Assembly (NCBI GenBank): GCA_023457875.1
Contig: JAEXBC010000407.1
Location: 1 to 10,479 of the forward strand
Direction: 5' to 3'
Source of the DNA: Bacillota bacterium
Lineage (GTDB): Bacteria; Bacillota; Clostridia; Lachnospirales; Cellulosilyticaceae
Length of the DNA stretch: 10,479 nt
In this document: one piece after another, positions 1 through 7,546 of the stretch
Numbering within the stretch: position 1 is the first letter of the stretch
How the letters are laid out: each line of letters opens with the position of its first letter
The notes under the pieces: generated by a model
What the model saw: the letters and a program-made list of their open reading frames with translations, nothing else
Database searches by the model: none
What the model was told of the DNA's origin: nothing
Made by a program: the position numbers and the translations under genes

Positions 1-1905
1 CTTCATAGCAGCTTTAATATCATCAATTGCATTATAAATAACACGATATAACCTAATATCCACTTGTTCATTATCAGCAATAGCCTTTGTGGCAGCTTCT
101 GGACGAACATTAAAACCAATAATAATAGCTCCAGATACAGCTGCAAGTTGAACGTCGTATTCAGTAATCGTACCTACACCACCGTGGATTGTTCTAATTC
201 TAACTTCGTCATTACTTATTTTTTCTAGACTTTGGCGTACTGCTTCAACTGAACCTTGTACGTCAGCTTTGATAATAATATTAAGCTCCTTCATTTTACC
301 TTCTTGAATTTGAGAATATAAGTCATCCAAGGATACTTTATTTGGTGTTTGACCTATCATATGAATACGTCCTTGAGCTGTAATACGTTCAGCAACTTGA
401 CGCGCTTGCTTATCGCTATTAGCCACATAAAACATCTCTCCACCTGTTGGCACTTCAGATAAACCTAAAATTTCTACTGGCGTTGAAGGACCTGCTTTTT
501 TAACACTCTTGCCTTTGCTATCTACCATAGCTCTTACACGACCATAGGCAGAACCTACCACAATCGGATCACCTACTTGAAGGGTTCCACTTTGAACAAG
601 TACAGTAGCTACAGGACCTCTTCCCTTATCTAACTGTGCTTCAATAACAGTTCCTCTTGCCTTGCGTTTTGGATTAGCCTTTAAATCTGACATTTCAGCT
701 ACAAGTAATATCATCTCAAGCAGATTTTGAATACCTTCTTTTTTGAGTGCTGATACTGGTACACAGATGATGTCTCCACCCCAGTCCTCCACAAGTAAGC
801 CTTGATCTGCTAATTCTTGCTTCACTCTATCTGGGTTAGCACCTGGCTTATCAATTTTATTCATAGCAACAATGATTTGTACATTTGCTGCTTTAGCATG
901 ATTAATCGCTTCAATTGTCTGTGGCATAACCCCGTCATCAGCAGCAACCACTAATATCGCAATATCTGTGACCTGAGCCCCTCTCATACGCATTGCAGTA
1001 AATGCCTCATGACCAGGTGTATCTAAAAAAGTGATTTTCTCACCGTTGATACTAATAGAAGATGCACCAATGTGCTGAGTAATTCCACCTGCCTCTGCTG
1101 AGGTAACATGAGTTGAACGAATGGCATCTAACAAAGATGTCTTACCATGATCTACGTGTCCCATTACAACAACAACAGGAGGACGTTTTTCTAAGTCTTG
1201 TTCATTATCTTTAAGTTCTCCAAAGACTTCTTCCATGACGTCTTTTTCTTCTTCTGGCTCAACAAGAATATCATATTCTTCAGCAATTTGGGTTGCTAAC
1301 TCATATTCTATTTCTTGGTTAATATTAGCAATTATCCCTTTTTTCATTAGGTTTTTTATGATTTCAGATGAAGTGACGCCTACTTCTGACGCAAAATCTT
1401 TGACGGATATACTTGGTGGTAATTGAATTACTCTTATACCATCCTCGGTGGTTTCTGGTTCATTCGCTAATTCATTCGTTGGTTTATTATTCATATTTTT
1501 ATTATCTATTATGCCTTTCTGCTTCTTTTGTTTATTTTTCTTGTTCTTGTTAGACTCACTCTTCGTACGTTCAACTACATTGGTCTTGTTATTTTGACTT
1601 ATTTGTTCCTCTACATTCTGTATCGTTTGGTTTTTGCTTTTCTCTTGAGGTGGTTCTTTCGTATTATTATTTGTCTGCGCTTGAAGATTTTCCTGCTTCT
1701 GCGCTTTAGGCTCTTCCTCTTTCTGCTCTTTAGCATGGTTGTCACGTAGCTCTTTATAATATTTAACGATTGAATCGAACGCTTCATTTTCTAAAGTACT
1801 CATATGGCTATGTACTTCAAAACCATATTCTTTTAATTTATCCATTATTTCCTTACTAGTAACTTCAAATTGTTTGGCTACCTCATATACTCTGATCTTA
1901 GACAT
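1..1905 (-). CDS. infB: Translation initiation factor IF-2 (3' end cut by the window edge)
   Basis: GTPase that brings fMet-tRNA to the 30S subunit and promotes subunit joining. The window holds 635 codons from the ATG at 1903-1905, preceded by GGAGG (1913-1917) at 7-base spacing. Residues 1-50 form a first IF2_N module. Residues about 58-155 are a low-complexity Q/N/K/E linker with a polybasic patch at 119-130. A second IF2_N module starts near 158. The G domain shows GHVDHGKT (249-256), the switch I motif GGITQHIGA (273-281), DTPGHEAF (295-302), NKID (349-352) and SAL (385-387). The domain II barrel and domain III (with ADVQGSVEA) follow. The frame is open at base 1, just after the stretch [16 protein letters not shown]. 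subtilis IF2 is about 716 residues, so the missing part is mainly the C-terminal domain that binds the fMet acceptor end. It is the last gene of the rimP operon seen here, 17 bases after ylxQ. Identification is certain; truncation is by the window only. Confidence 0.98.
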   Translation of the reverse strand, partial: MSKIRVYEVAKQFEVTSKEIMDKLKEYGFEVHSHMSTLENEAFDSIVKYYKELRDNHAKEQKEEEPKAQKQENLQAQTNNNTKEPPQEKSKNQTIQNVEEQISQNNKTNVVERTKSESNKNKKNKQKKQKGIIDNKNMNNKPTNELANEPETTEDGIRVIQLPPSISVKDFASEVGVTSSEIIKNLMKKGIIANINQEIEYELATQIAEEYDILVEPEEEKDVMEEVFGELKDNEQDLEKRPPVVVVMGHVDHGKTSLLDAIRSTHVTSAEAGGITQHIGASSISINGEKITFLDTPGHEAFTAMRMRGAQVTDIAILVVAADDGVMPQTIEAINHAKAANVQIIVAMNKIDKPGANPDRVKQELADQGLLVEDWGGDIICVPVSALKKEGIQNLLEMILLVAEMSDLKANPKRKARGTVIEAQLDKGRGPVATVLVQSGTLQVGDPIVVGSAYGRVRAMVDSKGKSVKKAGPSTPVEILGLSEVPTGGEMFYVANSDKQARQVAERITAQGRIHMIGQTPNKVSLDDLYSQIQEGKMKELNIIIKADVQGSVEAVRQSLEKISNDEVRIRTIHGGVGTITEYDVQLAAVSGAIIIGFNVRPEAATKAIADNEQVDIRLYRVIYNAIDDIKAAMK

Positions 1906-1922
1906 ATATCTACCTCCAAATG

Positions 1923-2231
1923 TTATTGACTGCTATTTATCATCTCGTTAATCCTTTTCGCAAATTTTTCTTCTATTATTGCAATAACTGCACGCGGCTC
2001 TTTTCCAAGTATACCTCCAAGCCTTTCTTTTGTTCCCCACACCACGCAAGGAATACTCCGATAACTCGTTTTATCATGAAATAGTTTTTTTGTATTTGAT
2101 GATGCATCTACTGCAACGATGACTAAGAAAGCTTCTTTTTTCATCACCGCTTCTTTTGAAGCAAATTCACCTGCAACCAGCATTCTTGCTTTTTGGCATA
2201 AAGCAACCATTTGATAAATTCTATTCTCCAT
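1923..2231 (-). CDS. ylxQ: L7Ae-family RNA-binding protein YlxQ
   Basis: Small protein (102 residues) of the ribosomal L7Ae/L30e family, the kink-turn RNA binders found between ylxR and infB in Firmicutes. The B. subtilis homologue is not essential and its cellular role is unclear. Family features are an N-terminal helix with QKAR (13-16) and AGE, the core DASSNTKK (42-49) that matches the L7Ae RNA-contact region, and a [15 protein letters not shown] segment (71-85). The ATG at 2229-2231 was chosen because it begins at the same point as family members and overlaps the ylxR stop by only 11 bases. A TTG four codons upstream (2241-2243) would give 106 residues. Neither start has a good Shine-Dalgarno, so translation probably depends on coupling to ylxR. 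Family assignment is strong; the exact start is less sure. Confidence 0.9.
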   Translation of the reverse strand: MENRIYQMVALCQKARMLVAGEFASKEAVMKKEAFLVIVAVDASSNTKKLFHDKTSYRSIPCVVWGTKERLGGILGKEPRAVIAIIEEKFAKRINEMINSSQ

Positions 2232-2496
2232 CGCAGCATTCAAACTCTTTTCTTAGTTGTTCATAAATTGCTTTATCTACAGGCATTTTAAAGGAACGTT
2301 CTAATCCTTTATTCTTTTGGGCTTGCTCTAGGCATATCATGCTATTACAAATATAAGCACCTCTTCCTGGCTTTTTACCATGAAAGTCTAAAGAAAAGTT
2401 ACCTTCTTGATCTCTTACGATACGAATCATTTCTTTTTTATTTTTCATTTCATTACAACCCGTACATTTGCGCAAGGGAATCTTTCTTTGCTTCAT
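2221..2496 (-). CDS. ylxR: YlxR-family (DUF448) RNA-binding protein
   Basis: A 91-residue basic protein of the YlxR/DUF448 family, always found beside nusA and infB. The B. subtilis homologue has been reported to bind RNase P RNA and modulate the enzyme (renamed RnpM). The hallmarks are RKCTGC (9-14), the IRIVRD strand (24-29), GKKPGRGAYIC (40-50) and a C-terminal helix, YEQLRKEF. Four cysteines, C11, C14, C50 and C55, are placed as two pairs and could form a metal site; this is inference. The tail ends in CCDGE. The start ATG is 3 bases after the nusA stop, and its AGGAGG (2505-2510) lies inside the last nusA codons, so the two are probably coupled. The 3' end overlaps ylxQ. Confidence 0.95.
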   Translation of the reverse strand: MKQRKIPLRKCTGCNEMKNKKEMIRIVRDQEGNFSLDFHGKKPGRGAYICNSMICLEQAQKNKGLERSFKMPVDKAIYEQLRKEFECCDGE

Positions 2497-2499
2497 AAC

Positions 2500-3624
2500 T
2501 TATTCCTCCTGTATCGCTTCAACGCACTTAATATCAATTTTCCAGCCAGAAAGCTTAGCTGCTAAACGCACATTTTGCCCACCTTTACCAATGGCAAGGG
2601 TTAAGATGTCGGCTGGTACAATGACCTTAGCATTTCTTTCACCTTGATTTTCTTCAAGTTCTACATCAAGGACTTTGGCAGGACTTAATGCTTCTTTTAT
2701 AAAGACTTTAGGATCTTCATTCCAGTGTACCACATCAATCTTTTCACCATTAAGTTCCTGTACAATATTATTGATACGTTTGCCCTTTTCTCCAACGCAG
2801 GCACCTACTGGATCAACTAATGGATCGTTAGAAAATACTGCTATCTTAGTACGGGAGCCTGCTTCTCTGGCAATACTTTTAATGATAACTGTGCCATCTT
2901 TAATCTCTACTACTTCTTGTTCAAACAAACGTTTTACAAGTTCTGGATGGGTACGAGAAACAATGACTTGTGCACCACTGTTCTTAGATTTTCCTTCCAC
3001 CTTGTTCTCATTTTTATTAAAGTCTTTGACATTAAGCAAATAAAATGCTTTATAAGCACCAATGCCATCTCCTGTTTCCATTTGTCCATCGAAATCATCA
3101 TTTGGCATAGCTTCTGTAGCTGGAAGAGATGCCTCTGTAAAATCAAGTTGTACGATATAGCCATTTTTTTCTTTTCTAAGGACTTTACCTTTTACAATAT
3201 CATTAAGTTTGACACTATACTCTTCGTATACCATTTGTCTTTCAGCTTCTTTTATTTTTTGTATAACTACCTGTTTAGCATTCTGAGCTGCTATGCGTCC
3301 AAAATTTCTAGGGGTAATTTCTATGTCAATCACATCTTCTAATTGCATGATTGGATTTAATGCTTGTGCCTCGGATAATTCTATTTCTAGTAACTCATTG
3401 GTTACTTCCCCATCAGGCACTACTGTTTTGCTTGCAAATACTTTTACATCCCCTGTTTTTTCATCAATATTGATTTTAATATTTTGTTTACCATTGGTGC
3501 TAATACCAAAATGTTTTTTACAAGCTACTTCTATAGACTGTTTAATGGCATCAATGAGCTTTTCCTTATTAATTCCTTTTGACTTTGCAATTTGATCAAT
3601 TGCAGTAATAAATTCTTGGTTCAT
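2500..3624 (-). CDS. nusA: Transcription termination/antitermination factor NusA
   Basis: Binds RNA polymerase and nascent RNA and modulates pausing, intrinsic termination and antitermination. The protein has 374 residues (B. subtilis about 371). Domains in order are the N-terminal RNAP-binding domain (about 1-125), S1 (about 135-220), KH1 (about 222-285) and KH2 (about 285-360). Diagnostic motifs are VSRTHPELVKRLFEQEV (222-238), DPVGACVGEKGKRI (271-284), EALSPAKV (311-318) and AIGKGGQNVRLAAKLSGWKI (344-363). The start is the ATG at 3622-3624, because GAGGAGG (3631-3637) sits 6 bases before it. The longer frame from a TTG at 3637-3639 would translate through that binding site. No acidic C-terminal repeats are present, as expected in Firmicutes. 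The S1 domain looks about 20 residues longer than in B. subtilis, with a K/N/E-rich loop near 201-216. It lies 34 bases after rimP. Confidence 0.97.
   Translation of the reverse strand: MNQEFITAIDQIAKSKGINKEKLIDAIKQSIEVACKKHFGISTNGKQNIKINIDEKTGDVKVFASKTVVPDGEVTNELLEIELSEAQALNPIMQLEDVIDIEITPRNFGRIAAQNAKQVVIQKIKEAERQMVYEEYSVKLNDIVKGKVLRKEKNGYIVQLDFTEASLPATEAMPNDDFDGQMETGDGIGAYKAFYLLNVKDFNKNENKVEGKSKNSGAQVIVSRTHPELVKRLFEQEVVEIKDGTVIIKSIAREAGSRTKIAVFSNDPLVDPVGACVGEKGKRINNIVQELNGEKIDVVHWNEDPKVFIKEALSPAKVLDVELEENQGERNAKVIVPADILTLAIGKGGQNVRLAAKLSGWKIDIKCVEAIQEE
2505..2510 (-). promoter_or_regulatory. ylxR ribosome binding site inside the nusA 3' end
   Basis: AGGAGG lies 8 bases before the ylxR ATG and is read in frame as part of the last nusA codons (Gln-Glu-Glu-stop). 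Ribosomes finishing nusA would therefore cover this site. That suggests reinitiation or coupling, which is inferred and not shown. Confidence 0.85.
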
Positions 3625-3630
3625 TTCAAT

Positions 3631-3637
3631 CCTCCTC
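3631..3637 (-). promoter_or_regulatory. nusA ribosome binding site, decides the start
   Basis: GAGGAGG with 6 bases to the ATG at 3622-3624. It makes the upstream in-frame TTG (3637-3639) an unlikely start. Confidence 0.88.
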
Positions 3638-3658
3638 AAATATTTCTACTCCTATTGG

Positions 3659-4120
3659 TTAAAAGGTAATGGCTAACCTTACAACAGCTACATTTTTTGT
3701 GTCGAAAGCTAAACTTTTTCCTTCATCCTCAATATAAATTTTATCTTTTTCCTTATTAATTAATACTCCCGTAAAGTGCTTTTGGTTATTAACTGCTTCA
3801 TATAGTTTTACATCAACTAAACGTCCCTTAAAGCGTTCAAACTCTCTATCCTTTTTCAAAATGCGATCAAGACCTGGTGAACTCACTTCAAGGGTATAAG
3901 GTTCCTTTATAGGATCTTGTTCATCTAATACCTTTTCAATGGCACGGCTTGTGATTTGGCAATCTTGAATATTAACCCCACCATCTTTATCAATATATAT
4001 TCTTAAATAGTAAGCTGGCCCCTCTTTTACGTATTCAACATCAACTAGTTCATAAGAAAGTTCTTCAAGTATTGGTGTTAAATAACCTTCCACTGCTTCA
4101 ACAATTTGTTTCTTATTCAT
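3659..4120 (-). CDS. rimP: Ribosome maturation factor RimP
   Basis: Assembly factor for the 30S subunit. The 153-residue length is normal for the family (about 150-160). The N-terminal alpha/beta domain ends in the family signature LEVSSPGLDRILKKDREF (77-94), followed by a C-terminal SH3-like barrel (about 98-153) with GRLVDVKLYE and FTGVLI strands. The start ATG at 4118-4120 is preceded by AGGAAAGG (4129-4136), 8 bases away. It is the first gene of the rimP-nusA-ylxR-ylxQ-infB operon and lies about 108 bases downstream of the predicted transcription start. B. subtilis has proS and polC just upstream of its rimP (ylxS); here ispG is upstream instead. Confidence 0.96.
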   Translation of the reverse strand: MNKKQIVEAVEGYLTPILEELSYELVDVEYVKEGPAYYLRIYIDKDGGVNIQDCQITSRAIEKVLDEQDPIKEPYTLEVSSPGLDRILKKDREFERFKGRLVDVKLYEAVNNQKHFTGVLINKEKDKIYIEDEGKSLAFDTKNVAVVRLAITF

Positions 4121-4158
4121 ATATTCATCCTTTCCTATAGTTTAGCTTAATTAGCATT

Positions 4159-4174
4159 ATCTATACATCTATAC
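4159..4174. repeat. Tandem 8-base repeat in the rimP leader
   Basis: ATCTATAC occurs twice back to back (4159-4166 and 4167-4174); in the transcript this reads GTATAGAT twice. It lies between the leader hairpin and the rimP ribosome binding site. The unit could pair weakly with CTATA just upstream of that site. No function is claimed. Confidence 0.5.
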
Positions 4175-4177
4175 AAT

Positions 4178-4211
4178 ACGAAAGAGTGGGTAGAAACCCA
4201 CTCTTCCTCGT
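4178..4211 (-). promoter_or_regulatory. Leader hairpin ahead of rimP (attenuator-like)
   Basis: A perfect 10-base-pair stem, AAGAGTGGGT (4182-4191) against ACCCACTCTT (4196-4205), with a 4-base loop. Four more outer pairs, ACGA (4178-4181) with TCGT (4208-4211), form past a 2-base bulge. On the minus strand it begins about 17 bases after the predicted start and also lies downstream of ispG, where no other terminator is visible. The bases after the stem (TCGTATTGTAT) are only moderately U-rich, so a strong intrinsic terminator is doubtful. A weak terminator for ispG read-through, an attenuator or an RNA-stabilising 5' structure are all possible. Confidence 0.65.
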
Positions 4212-4218
4212 GACTTAA

Positions 4219-4230
4219 CCATTATAATGG
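4219..4230. repeat. 12-base perfect palindrome over the predicted rimP start point
   Basis: CCATTATAATGG is a perfect dyad starting 5 bases after the -10 box, so it covers the likely transcription start. It could be an operator half-site pair or a chance AT-rich dyad. It also contains a second TATAAT, but no good -35 lies 17 bases upstream of that. Confidence 0.55.
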
Positions 4231-4234
4231 ATTT

Positions 4235-4263
4235 ATTATACTACCATTTAAAAGTAAAATCAA
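4235..4263 (-). promoter_or_regulatory. SigA-type promoter for the rimP-nusA-infB operon
   Basis: Read on the minus strand, -35 TTGATT (4258-4263), a spacer of exactly 17 bases (4241-4257), then a consensus -10 TATAAT (4235-4240). The expected start is near 4228, leaving a leader of about 108 bases before rimP. It lies in the only sizeable gap of the window and points at rimP. Base identity and spacing are seen directly; activity is inferred. Confidence 0.85.
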
Positions 4264-4284
4264 CCCCTCATGCCTTATAAACCT

Positions 4285-5346
4285 TTATTCCATCTTTTGA
4301 AGTTCTTGCATAAAGGCTTCAAAAAGTTCTTCTTCCTTAACTTTTTTAATAATCTGACCCTTCTTAAAAATTAAGCCTTCCCCTTTTCCACCTGCAATGC
4401 CTATATCTGCTTCTCTCGCTTCTCCAGGACCATTGACAACACAGCCCATAACAGCAATCTTAATATTTTTCTTCATATTTTTTGTTGCAGACTCTACTCG
4501 GTTAGCTAGTTCGATTAATCCAATTTCAGTACGACCACAGGTTGGACATGAAATGATTTCTACACCATACTGCCTTAGTCCTAATGCCTGAAGCACATTT
4601 TGGGCACACTCGATTTCTTTTATTGGCTCATCTGATAAAGAAACACGTATCGTATCGCCTATGCCTCTGGATAGTATAGCACCTAATCCCACAGAAGATT
4701 TAATAGTTCCCTTATATAAGGTTCCTGCTTCCGTAATGCCTACATGAAGTGGATAATCATAACGCTCAGCGAAGGCTGTGTAGGCCTTGATTGCAAGTGG
4801 TACATTAGAAGCTTTTAAGGAAATAACAATATCTTTAAAATCCAGTGCCTCTAAAATACGAATGTGTTCACTTGCACTTTCTACCATTGCGCTTTCGTTG
4901 ACTCCACCAAAACGTTGTAAGATTTCCTTACTGATAGAGCCAGAATTAACGCCTATTCGAATAGGGATATGATATGCCTTCGCCTTTTCCACTACCATTT
5001 GTACATATTTTTCATTGCCTATATTGCCCGGGTTAATTCGTAATTTGTCTACTCCGTTCTCAATAGCCATCAATGCTAAGCGGTAGTCAAAATGAATATC
5101 TGCAACTAAGGGAATATGAATCTGACGTGCAATTTCGCCAATTGCCCTTGCAGCTTCTTCATGAGGAACTGCCACACGTACCAATTCACATCCTGCTTCT
5201 TCAAGTCTATGAATTTGCTCTACCGTCGAACTAACATCTTGAGTTTTGGTATTTGTCATAGATTGAATAACAATAGGATTTCCCCCACCAATTGCTAAGT
5301 CCTTGACGCGTACTATACGCGTATTTTCTCTTGTATTAAATGCCAT
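4285..5346 (-). CDS. ispG: 4-hydroxy-3-methylbut-2-enyl diphosphate synthase IspG (GcpE)
   Basis: Cytosolic 4Fe-4S enzyme of the MEP isoprenoid pathway, converting methylerythritol cyclodiphosphate to HMBPP. The 353 residues are normal for the compact bacterial form: a TIM-barrel N-terminal domain (about 1-255) and a C-terminal cluster-binding domain. The cluster ligands are C267 and C270 in SCPTCGR, C302 in GCVVNGPGE, and probably E309. [12 protein letters not shown] (81-92), [10 protein letters not shown] (101-110) and GITEAGT (203-209) are the conserved barrel motifs. The ATG at 5344-5346 shares one base with the rseP stop (TAATG), with GAGG (5355-5358) 8 bases upstream inside rseP. It is the last gene of the envelope/isoprenoid block and, with dxr, gives that block two steps of the same pathway. 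No clear terminator separates its stop from the rimP promoter. Confidence 0.98.
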   Translation of the reverse strand: MAFNTRENTRIVRVKDLAIGGGNPIVIQSMTNTKTQDVSSTVEQIHRLEEAGCELVRVAVPHEEAARAIGEIARQIHIPLVADIHFDYRLALMAIENGVDKLRINPGNIGNEKYVQMVVEKAKAYHIPIRIGVNSGSISKEILQRFGGVNESAMVESASEHIRILEALDFKDIVISLKASNVPLAIKAYTAFAERYDYPLHVGITEAGTLYKGTIKSSVGLGAILSRGIGDTIRVSLSDEPIKEIECAQNVLQALGLRQYGVEIISCPTCGRTEIGLIELANRVESATKNMKKNIKIAVMGCVVNGPGEAREADIGIAGGKGEGLIFKKGQIIKKVKEEELFEAFMQELQKME

Positions 5347-6371
5347 TACATCAACCTCATCACATCATTATAGATTAATACCACTGTTAAAGCCATCAAA
5401 AGCACAAAGCCAACAAAATGAACTGCGCCTTCTTTTTCTGGGGGAACTGGCTTACCTCTTACCATTTCTAGTAGAATAAAGATAATTCGCCCACCATCTA
5501 AAGCAGGTAAAGGTAATAAATTGACTATAGCTAAATTGGCTGAAAGCATAGCTGCAATATATCCCATATTAATAAAGGCTACACTAATTCCACCTGCCTG
5601 CATACCCGCATCCCATATCTTGGCACTTTGATCCACAACACCTACAATACCTGAAAGTTGATCCATTCCCACTGCTCCAGTAAAAATGGATATAAGTGCC
5701 TTCCATAGCTCTACGATAAGTATACACGCTGCAATAACGCCGCCTTTTATATTTTCCCAAAAATTAAAATGAACCGTTGTAGGTGAAAAACCTAATCGAG
5801 AACGTCCTTCTTCTTCCATCCATCTCGATGTGAGCTGAAGCTTTAAAGTTTCTTCTCCTCTCTGAATGGTTAAGACATAGGTTCTTGGCTGCTGCTCAAG
5901 TACTTCAGTAATATCCGATAAACGCCTTACCAAATGGTTATCGATACTAACAATTTTATCTCCTACCTTTAGTCCAGCTTCTATAGCTGGCATATTGGGT
6001 TCTAATGTTTCAATCACATTACTACCGTAGCCTGTATAACCAATAATCACACTTAATAGCACGCAAGCTAATACAAAATTCATAATAGCGCCAGCACTGA
6101 CAATCAATAGTTTTTGCCAAGGCTTTTTAGACGCCATACCTCTTGGGTTAGCTCCTTCTCCAACTTCCTCTTCCATGCTACAAAATCCACCAATAGGAAG
6201 TAGTCTTATGGAGTATATTGTCTCTCCTTTTTTCGTTGACCATAAAACGGGTCCCATTCCTACTGCAAATTCATGTACTAGGACGCCGCATTTTTTAGCC
6301 GTCATGTAATGTCCCCATTCATGTATAATGACAATAATGGCAAACATTAAAATAATCATGATTATTTTCAT
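5346..6371 (-). CDS. rseP: Site-2-type intramembrane zinc metalloprotease RseP/RasP
   Basis: Membrane M50 protease that cuts substrates within the bilayer; homologues process anti-sigma factors and remnant signal peptides. The protein has 341 residues. The first membrane helix carries the zinc motif HEWGH (17-21). A second helix lies near 88-112, a single PDZ domain near 117-183, and the C-terminal helices contain [12 protein letters not shown] (284-295) with the third zinc ligand D292, followed by a last helix near 318-336. One PDZ domain, unlike the two of E. coli RseP, is usual in Firmicutes. The start is the ATG at 6369-6371, which overlaps the dxr stop by one base (TGATG). A TTG one codon earlier is the other in-frame choice. 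There is no strong Shine-Dalgarno, only AAGG about 14 bases upstream, so coupling to dxr is likely. Its substrate is not indicated by the neighbours. Confidence 0.96.
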   Translation of the reverse strand: MKIIMIILMFAIIVIIHEWGHYMTAKKCGVLVHEFAVGMGPVLWSTKKGETIYSIRLLPIGGFCSMEEEVGEGANPRGMASKKPWQKLLIVSAGAIMNFVLACVLLSVIIGYTGYGSNVIETLEPNMPAIEAGLKVGDKIVSIDNHLVRRLSDITEVLEQQPRTYVLTIQRGEETLKLQLTSRWMEEEGRSRLGFSPTTVHFNFWENIKGGVIAACILIVELWKALISIFTGAVGMDQLSGIVGVVDQSAKIWDAGMQAGGISVAFINMGYIAAMLSANLAIVNLLPLPALDGGRIIFILLEMVRGKPVPPEKEGAVHFVGFVLLMALTVVLIYNDVMRLM

Positions 6372-7534
6372 CAAAGCTCTGCTACCTTCTTTCTACTGTA
6401 CTCTCTTGCCCACTCATCACAAGCCAAAATCTCTTCTAAGGTTGGCCTACTTATACATATGTGCTTTTCCATCACCTTATGTATCATTTTAGGAATCTCC
6501 ACAAAAGAAATCTGTCTCTGCAAAAAGCTCTCTACAACCACTTCATTGGCTGCATTTAGGACGGCACTCATGGTACCACCTTCATCTAATGCATCATAGG
6601 CAAATTGTAAACAAGGAAATACATCTTTGCGTGGCAGTTCAAAACTAAGCTGCTGAATCTCAGCAAAATTAAGTGGCTTAATATATTTTGCCCTTCTGCG
6701 CTCTGGATAGTATAGTGCATAGGCAATAGGATGTCTCATATCTGGTTGTCCTAACTGGGCAATAGTTGAGCCATCTTGATAAGTTACCATAGAATGAATA
6801 ATGCTTTCTTTATGCACAACCACATCAATTTGCTCTGGCCTTACACCAAATAAATGTTTTGCTTCTATTACTTCTAAACCTTTATTCATGAGTGAAGCTG
6901 AATCAATGGTTATTTTATTACCCATTACCCAATTAGGATGTTTCAGGGCATCTTCTACTGTAACTTTTTCTAATTGCGCCCTAGTATAACCTCTAAAGGG
7001 TCCTCCTGAAGCAGTTAAAATAAGCTTCTCTATATATTCCTTTTTGTTCCCTCTTAAGCTCTGAAAAATAGCCGAGTGCTCACTATCCACTGGCAGGATG
7101 GCACATCCCATTTCTTTGGCACGCTGCATAACCAGTTCTCCTGCTGTTACTAACGTTTCCTTATTAGCAAGGGCAATGTCCTTTCCTTTCTCGATAGCCG
7201 CCAGAGTTGGAACAAGGCCAACCATACCCACTACCGCAGTTACAATGATATCTGCTTCTTCTAAAGTGGCAATAACAACTAGTCCTTCTTCTCCTGCGAC
7301 TACTTCTGTAGGGATTTGTTTAGCTTGTAAACGCGCCTTTAATAAACGCGCCTTCTCCTCTTTCATTACGCAAACAACCTTGGGTGCAAATGTTATAATT
7401 TGCTGTTCCAGTAGATCAATATTACTATAAGCGGATAAACCTACCACTTCTATATCTTGATTTTGTTTTACAACATCTAGTGTCTGAGTTCCTATAGAAC
7501 CTGTTGAACCAAGAATGGCAATCTTTTTTTGCAT
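6371..7534 (-). CDS. dxr: 1-deoxy-D-xylulose 5-phosphate reductoisomerase
   Basis: NADPH-dependent enzyme of the committed MEP-pathway step, turning DXP into methylerythritol 4-phosphate; it is the fosmidomycin target. The protein has 387 residues, the usual length. The NADPH-binding loop GSTGSIG is at 9-15 and ANKETLV at 123-129. The metal and active-site residues are D150 and E152 in [12 protein letters not shown] (147-158) and E221 in [15 protein letters not shown]. The substrate-binding ASGGPFRG is at 175-182 and the helix LNAANEVVV at 326-334. The ATG at 7532-7534 follows AGGAG (7541-7545) at 6 bases, and the cdsA stop TAG lies within that site. The 3' end overlaps rseP by one base. All catalytic residues are present. 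Confidence 0.98.
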   Translation of the reverse strand: MQKKIAILGSTGSIGTQTLDVVKQNQDIEVVGLSAYSNIDLLEQQIITFAPKVVCVMKEEKARLLKARLQAKQIPTEVVAGEEGLVVIATLEEADIIVTAVVGMVGLVPTLAAIEKGKDIALANKETLVTAGELVMQRAKEMGCAILPVDSEHSAIFQSLRGNKKEYIEKLILTASGGPFRGYTRAQLEKVTVEDALKHPNWVMGNKITIDSASLMNKGLEVIEAKHLFGVRPEQIDVVVHKESIIHSMVTYQDGSTIAQLGQPDMRHPIAYALYYPERRRAKYIKPLNFAEIQQLSFELPRKDVFPCLQFAYDALDEGGTMSAVLNAANEVVVESFLQRQISFVEIPKMIHKVMEKHICISRPTLEEILACDEWAREYSRKKVAEL

Positions 7535-7540
7535 TTTCTT

Positions 7541-7546
7541 CTCCTA
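7541..7546 (-). promoter_or_regulatory. dxr ribosome binding site fused with the cdsA stop
   Basis: TAGGAG: the cdsA stop TAG (7544-7546) supplies the first bases of the AGGAG site, 6 bases before the dxr ATG. The same arrangement occurs at uppS/cdsA. It implies that ribosomes ending cdsA sit on the dxr initiation site. Confidence 0.8.

Noticed and set aside
1235..1749. Plus-strand open frames of 63 and 73 codons opposite infB
   Set aside because: They lie wholly within infB and its low-complexity linker. The predicted peptides are hydrophobic reflections of K/Q/E codons with no family motif, and no plus-strand binding site is convincing.
2675..3595. Three overlapping plus-strand open frames and one minus-strand frame within nusA
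   Set aside because: All are contained in the well-supported nusA gene and their peptides show no known domain.
3625..3639. Longer nusA start at a TTG (MRRIE extension)
   Set aside because: The extra codons are the Shine-Dalgarno itself, and the ATG at 3624 is ideally spaced from it.
4178..4211. Calling the ispG-rimP hairpin a strong intrinsic terminator
   Set aside because: The bases after the stem contain too few consecutive U, and the hairpin sits downstream of the rimP promoter, where full termination would silence the operon.
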